From contig CAIWTR010000559.1 of NCBI GenBank assembly GCA_903915615.1, forward strand, positions 1 through 6,628: a stretch of DNA of 6,628 nucleotides, read 5' to 3'. Of this stretch, positions 5,683 through 6,628 are shown piece by piece. A program made the translations under genes and the position numbers. Source of the DNA: an uncultured Armatimonadota bacterium (lineage in GTDB: Bacteria > Armatimonadota > Armatimonadia > Armatimonadales > Armatimonadaceae). Each line of letters opens with the position of its first letter. The stretch's first letter is position 1. Below the pieces are notes generated by a model that saw nothing but the letters and a program-made list of their open reading frames with translations, made no database searches and was not told the origin of the DNA.

Positions 5683-6628
5683 CACTAGACGTCGTCGGCC
5701 GAATACTTGGGCAAGCGATTGACGACAAGTCCGTGGTCAGTGGTGTTTCCATTGATACCCGCACATTAATGAATGGCGCTTTGTTTGCTGCTATCCGCGG
5801 TACAAAAGTTGATGGCCATGATTATCTCTTCACTGCCATGGAGCGCGGTGCATGCGGTGCGATTGTCGAAACGGTTAACCCTTCGGTTGATCTCCCGCAG
5901 ATCTGTGTCACAAACACCGTAGATGCATTGGGAGTTCTGGCGAATTGGGTTAGAAAACAGCGGAATCCGACCGTCATCGCAGTGACGGGGAGCTACGGCA
6001 AGACATCCACGAAAGACATGGTTGCTTGCGTTCATGGCCACGAAAAGTCATGCCACTCGACCATTGGCAACTTCAATACGGAGATAGGTCTTCCACTTAC
6101 GGTTCTATCAGCTCCTGATGACGTAGATACGCTTGTCCTTGAAATGGGCATGCGAGGCCCAGGGCAGATTGCAGAGTTAGTACGCATCGCTGAGCCAAAC
6201 ATTGGTGTAATCACGAACATCGGAAGCGCACACATTGAGCTGCTTGGAACCCGGGATGCTATCGCGACAGCGAAAACGGAGCTGTTCAGGGGGCTTTCAC
6301 CGGATGCAACAGCCGTGTACTCAGAAGCCATCGATTTCAAGACTGTTGTGGATGCCAGTGCGGCCCATTGCCGTCGGTTTATCGTTGGTGAGTCCGAAGC
6401 GTGCGACTTGATAATTGCAGATGTTCGGCTGGGACGGTTAGAGACTACTTTTCATCTCACCCTCAAGGGAGAGTCTGTCCGCGCTGTGGTCGCTTCTCCG
6501 GCGAGATTTGCAGCCATCAATGGTGCGCTTGCCGTCGCAACTGGGCTTGCCGCCGGCATGACGTTGTCTAGCTGCGTTACAGGATTGGCAAACTGGCGTC
6601 CGAGTGAAGGGCGGATGCGCCCGCGGAC
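5673..6628 (+). CDS. murF: UDP-MurNAc-tripeptide:D-Ala-D-Ala ligase MurF, 3'-truncated by window edge
   Basis: Cytoplasmic ATP-dependent ligase that attaches D-Ala-D-Ala to the UDP-MurNAc tripeptide made by MurE. The visible 318 residues cover the N-terminal substrate-binding domain (SGVSIDTRTLMNGALFAAIRG, 23-43, in parts below), the ATPase domain and the start of the C-terminal domain; the usual length is about 450. Motifs are SIDTR (26-30), the P-loop VTGSYGKTSTK (104-114), GNFNTEIGLPLTVL (132-145), EMGMRGPGQI (157-166), which is typical of MurF, TNIGSAHIELLG (181-192) and AKTELF (200-205). The frame stays open to the edge and ends in SEGRMRP, a region conserved near the domain junction. 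The start ATG lies ten bases before the murE stop and has a strong GAGGAG site, so the two ligases are translationally coupled. The Tyr in the P-loop (residue 108) replaces the Asn common in the family. Confidence 0.95.
   Translation, partial: MLLTLDVVGRILGQAIDDKSVVSGVSIDTRTLMNGALFAAIRGTKVDGHDYLFTAMERGACGAIVETVNPSVDLPQICVTNTVDALGVLANWVRKQRNPTVIAVTGSYGKTSTKDMVACVHGHEKSCHSTIGNFNTEIGLPLTVLSAPDDVDTLVLEMGMRGPGQIAELVRIAEPNIGVITNIGSAHIELLGTRDAIATAKTELFRGLSPDATAVYSEAIDFKTVVDASAAHCRRFIVGESEACDLIIADVRLGRLETTFHLTLKGESVRAVVASPARFAAINGALAVATGLAAGMTLSSCVTGLANWRPSEGRMRPR

Overview
The window carries the 5' part of a bacterial dcw (division and cell wall) cluster on the + strand: mraZ, rsmH, ftsL-like, ftsI, murE and a murF cut off by the right edge. 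A sugar-kinase-like gene of the ROK family, cut off by the left edge, reads the other way. All + strand genes are packed with gaps of 8 bases or fewer, or with small overlaps, so they very probably form one transcription unit.

The organism is a bacterium of roughly balanced base composition. MurE carries the DNPR motif of the meso-diaminopimelate-adding type, so its peptidoglycan is probably mDAP-linked. FtsI has one N-terminal membrane segment and no PASTA domains, unlike the PASTA-bearing PBP2x/SpoVD group of many Bacillota. The window alone does not settle the phylum. The compact gene order and the look of the ROK N-terminus would fit a less-studied phylum such as Armatimonadota, but that is a weak impression.

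Layout. Bases 1-132 (minus) hold the start of the ROK gene. Bases 133-524 are a divergent control region. It has an extended -10 promoter for the ROK gene (195-224), a CRP/FNR-like palindrome (313-328) and a near-consensus sigma-70 promoter for the cluster (372-400). It also has seven tandem RTGGAG boxes with an exact 11-bp period (421-492), which I interpret as the MraZ operator, and a 7-bp hairpin (483-500) overlapping the last box. From 525 onward come mraZ (TTG start), rsmH, ftsL, ftsI, murE and murF.

How the genes work together. MraZ should bind the box array and control its own operon. RsmH methylates 16S rRNA. FtsL and FtsI are parts of the septal peptidoglycan synthase. MurE and MurF add the third residue and the terminal dipeptide to the UDP-MurNAc peptide that becomes the substrate of that machinery.

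The genes themselves are ordinary. The most distinctive element is the operator array: seven boxes in strict register, lying entirely downstream of the predicted transcription start. I found no mobile element, CRISPR array, tRNA or rRNA.
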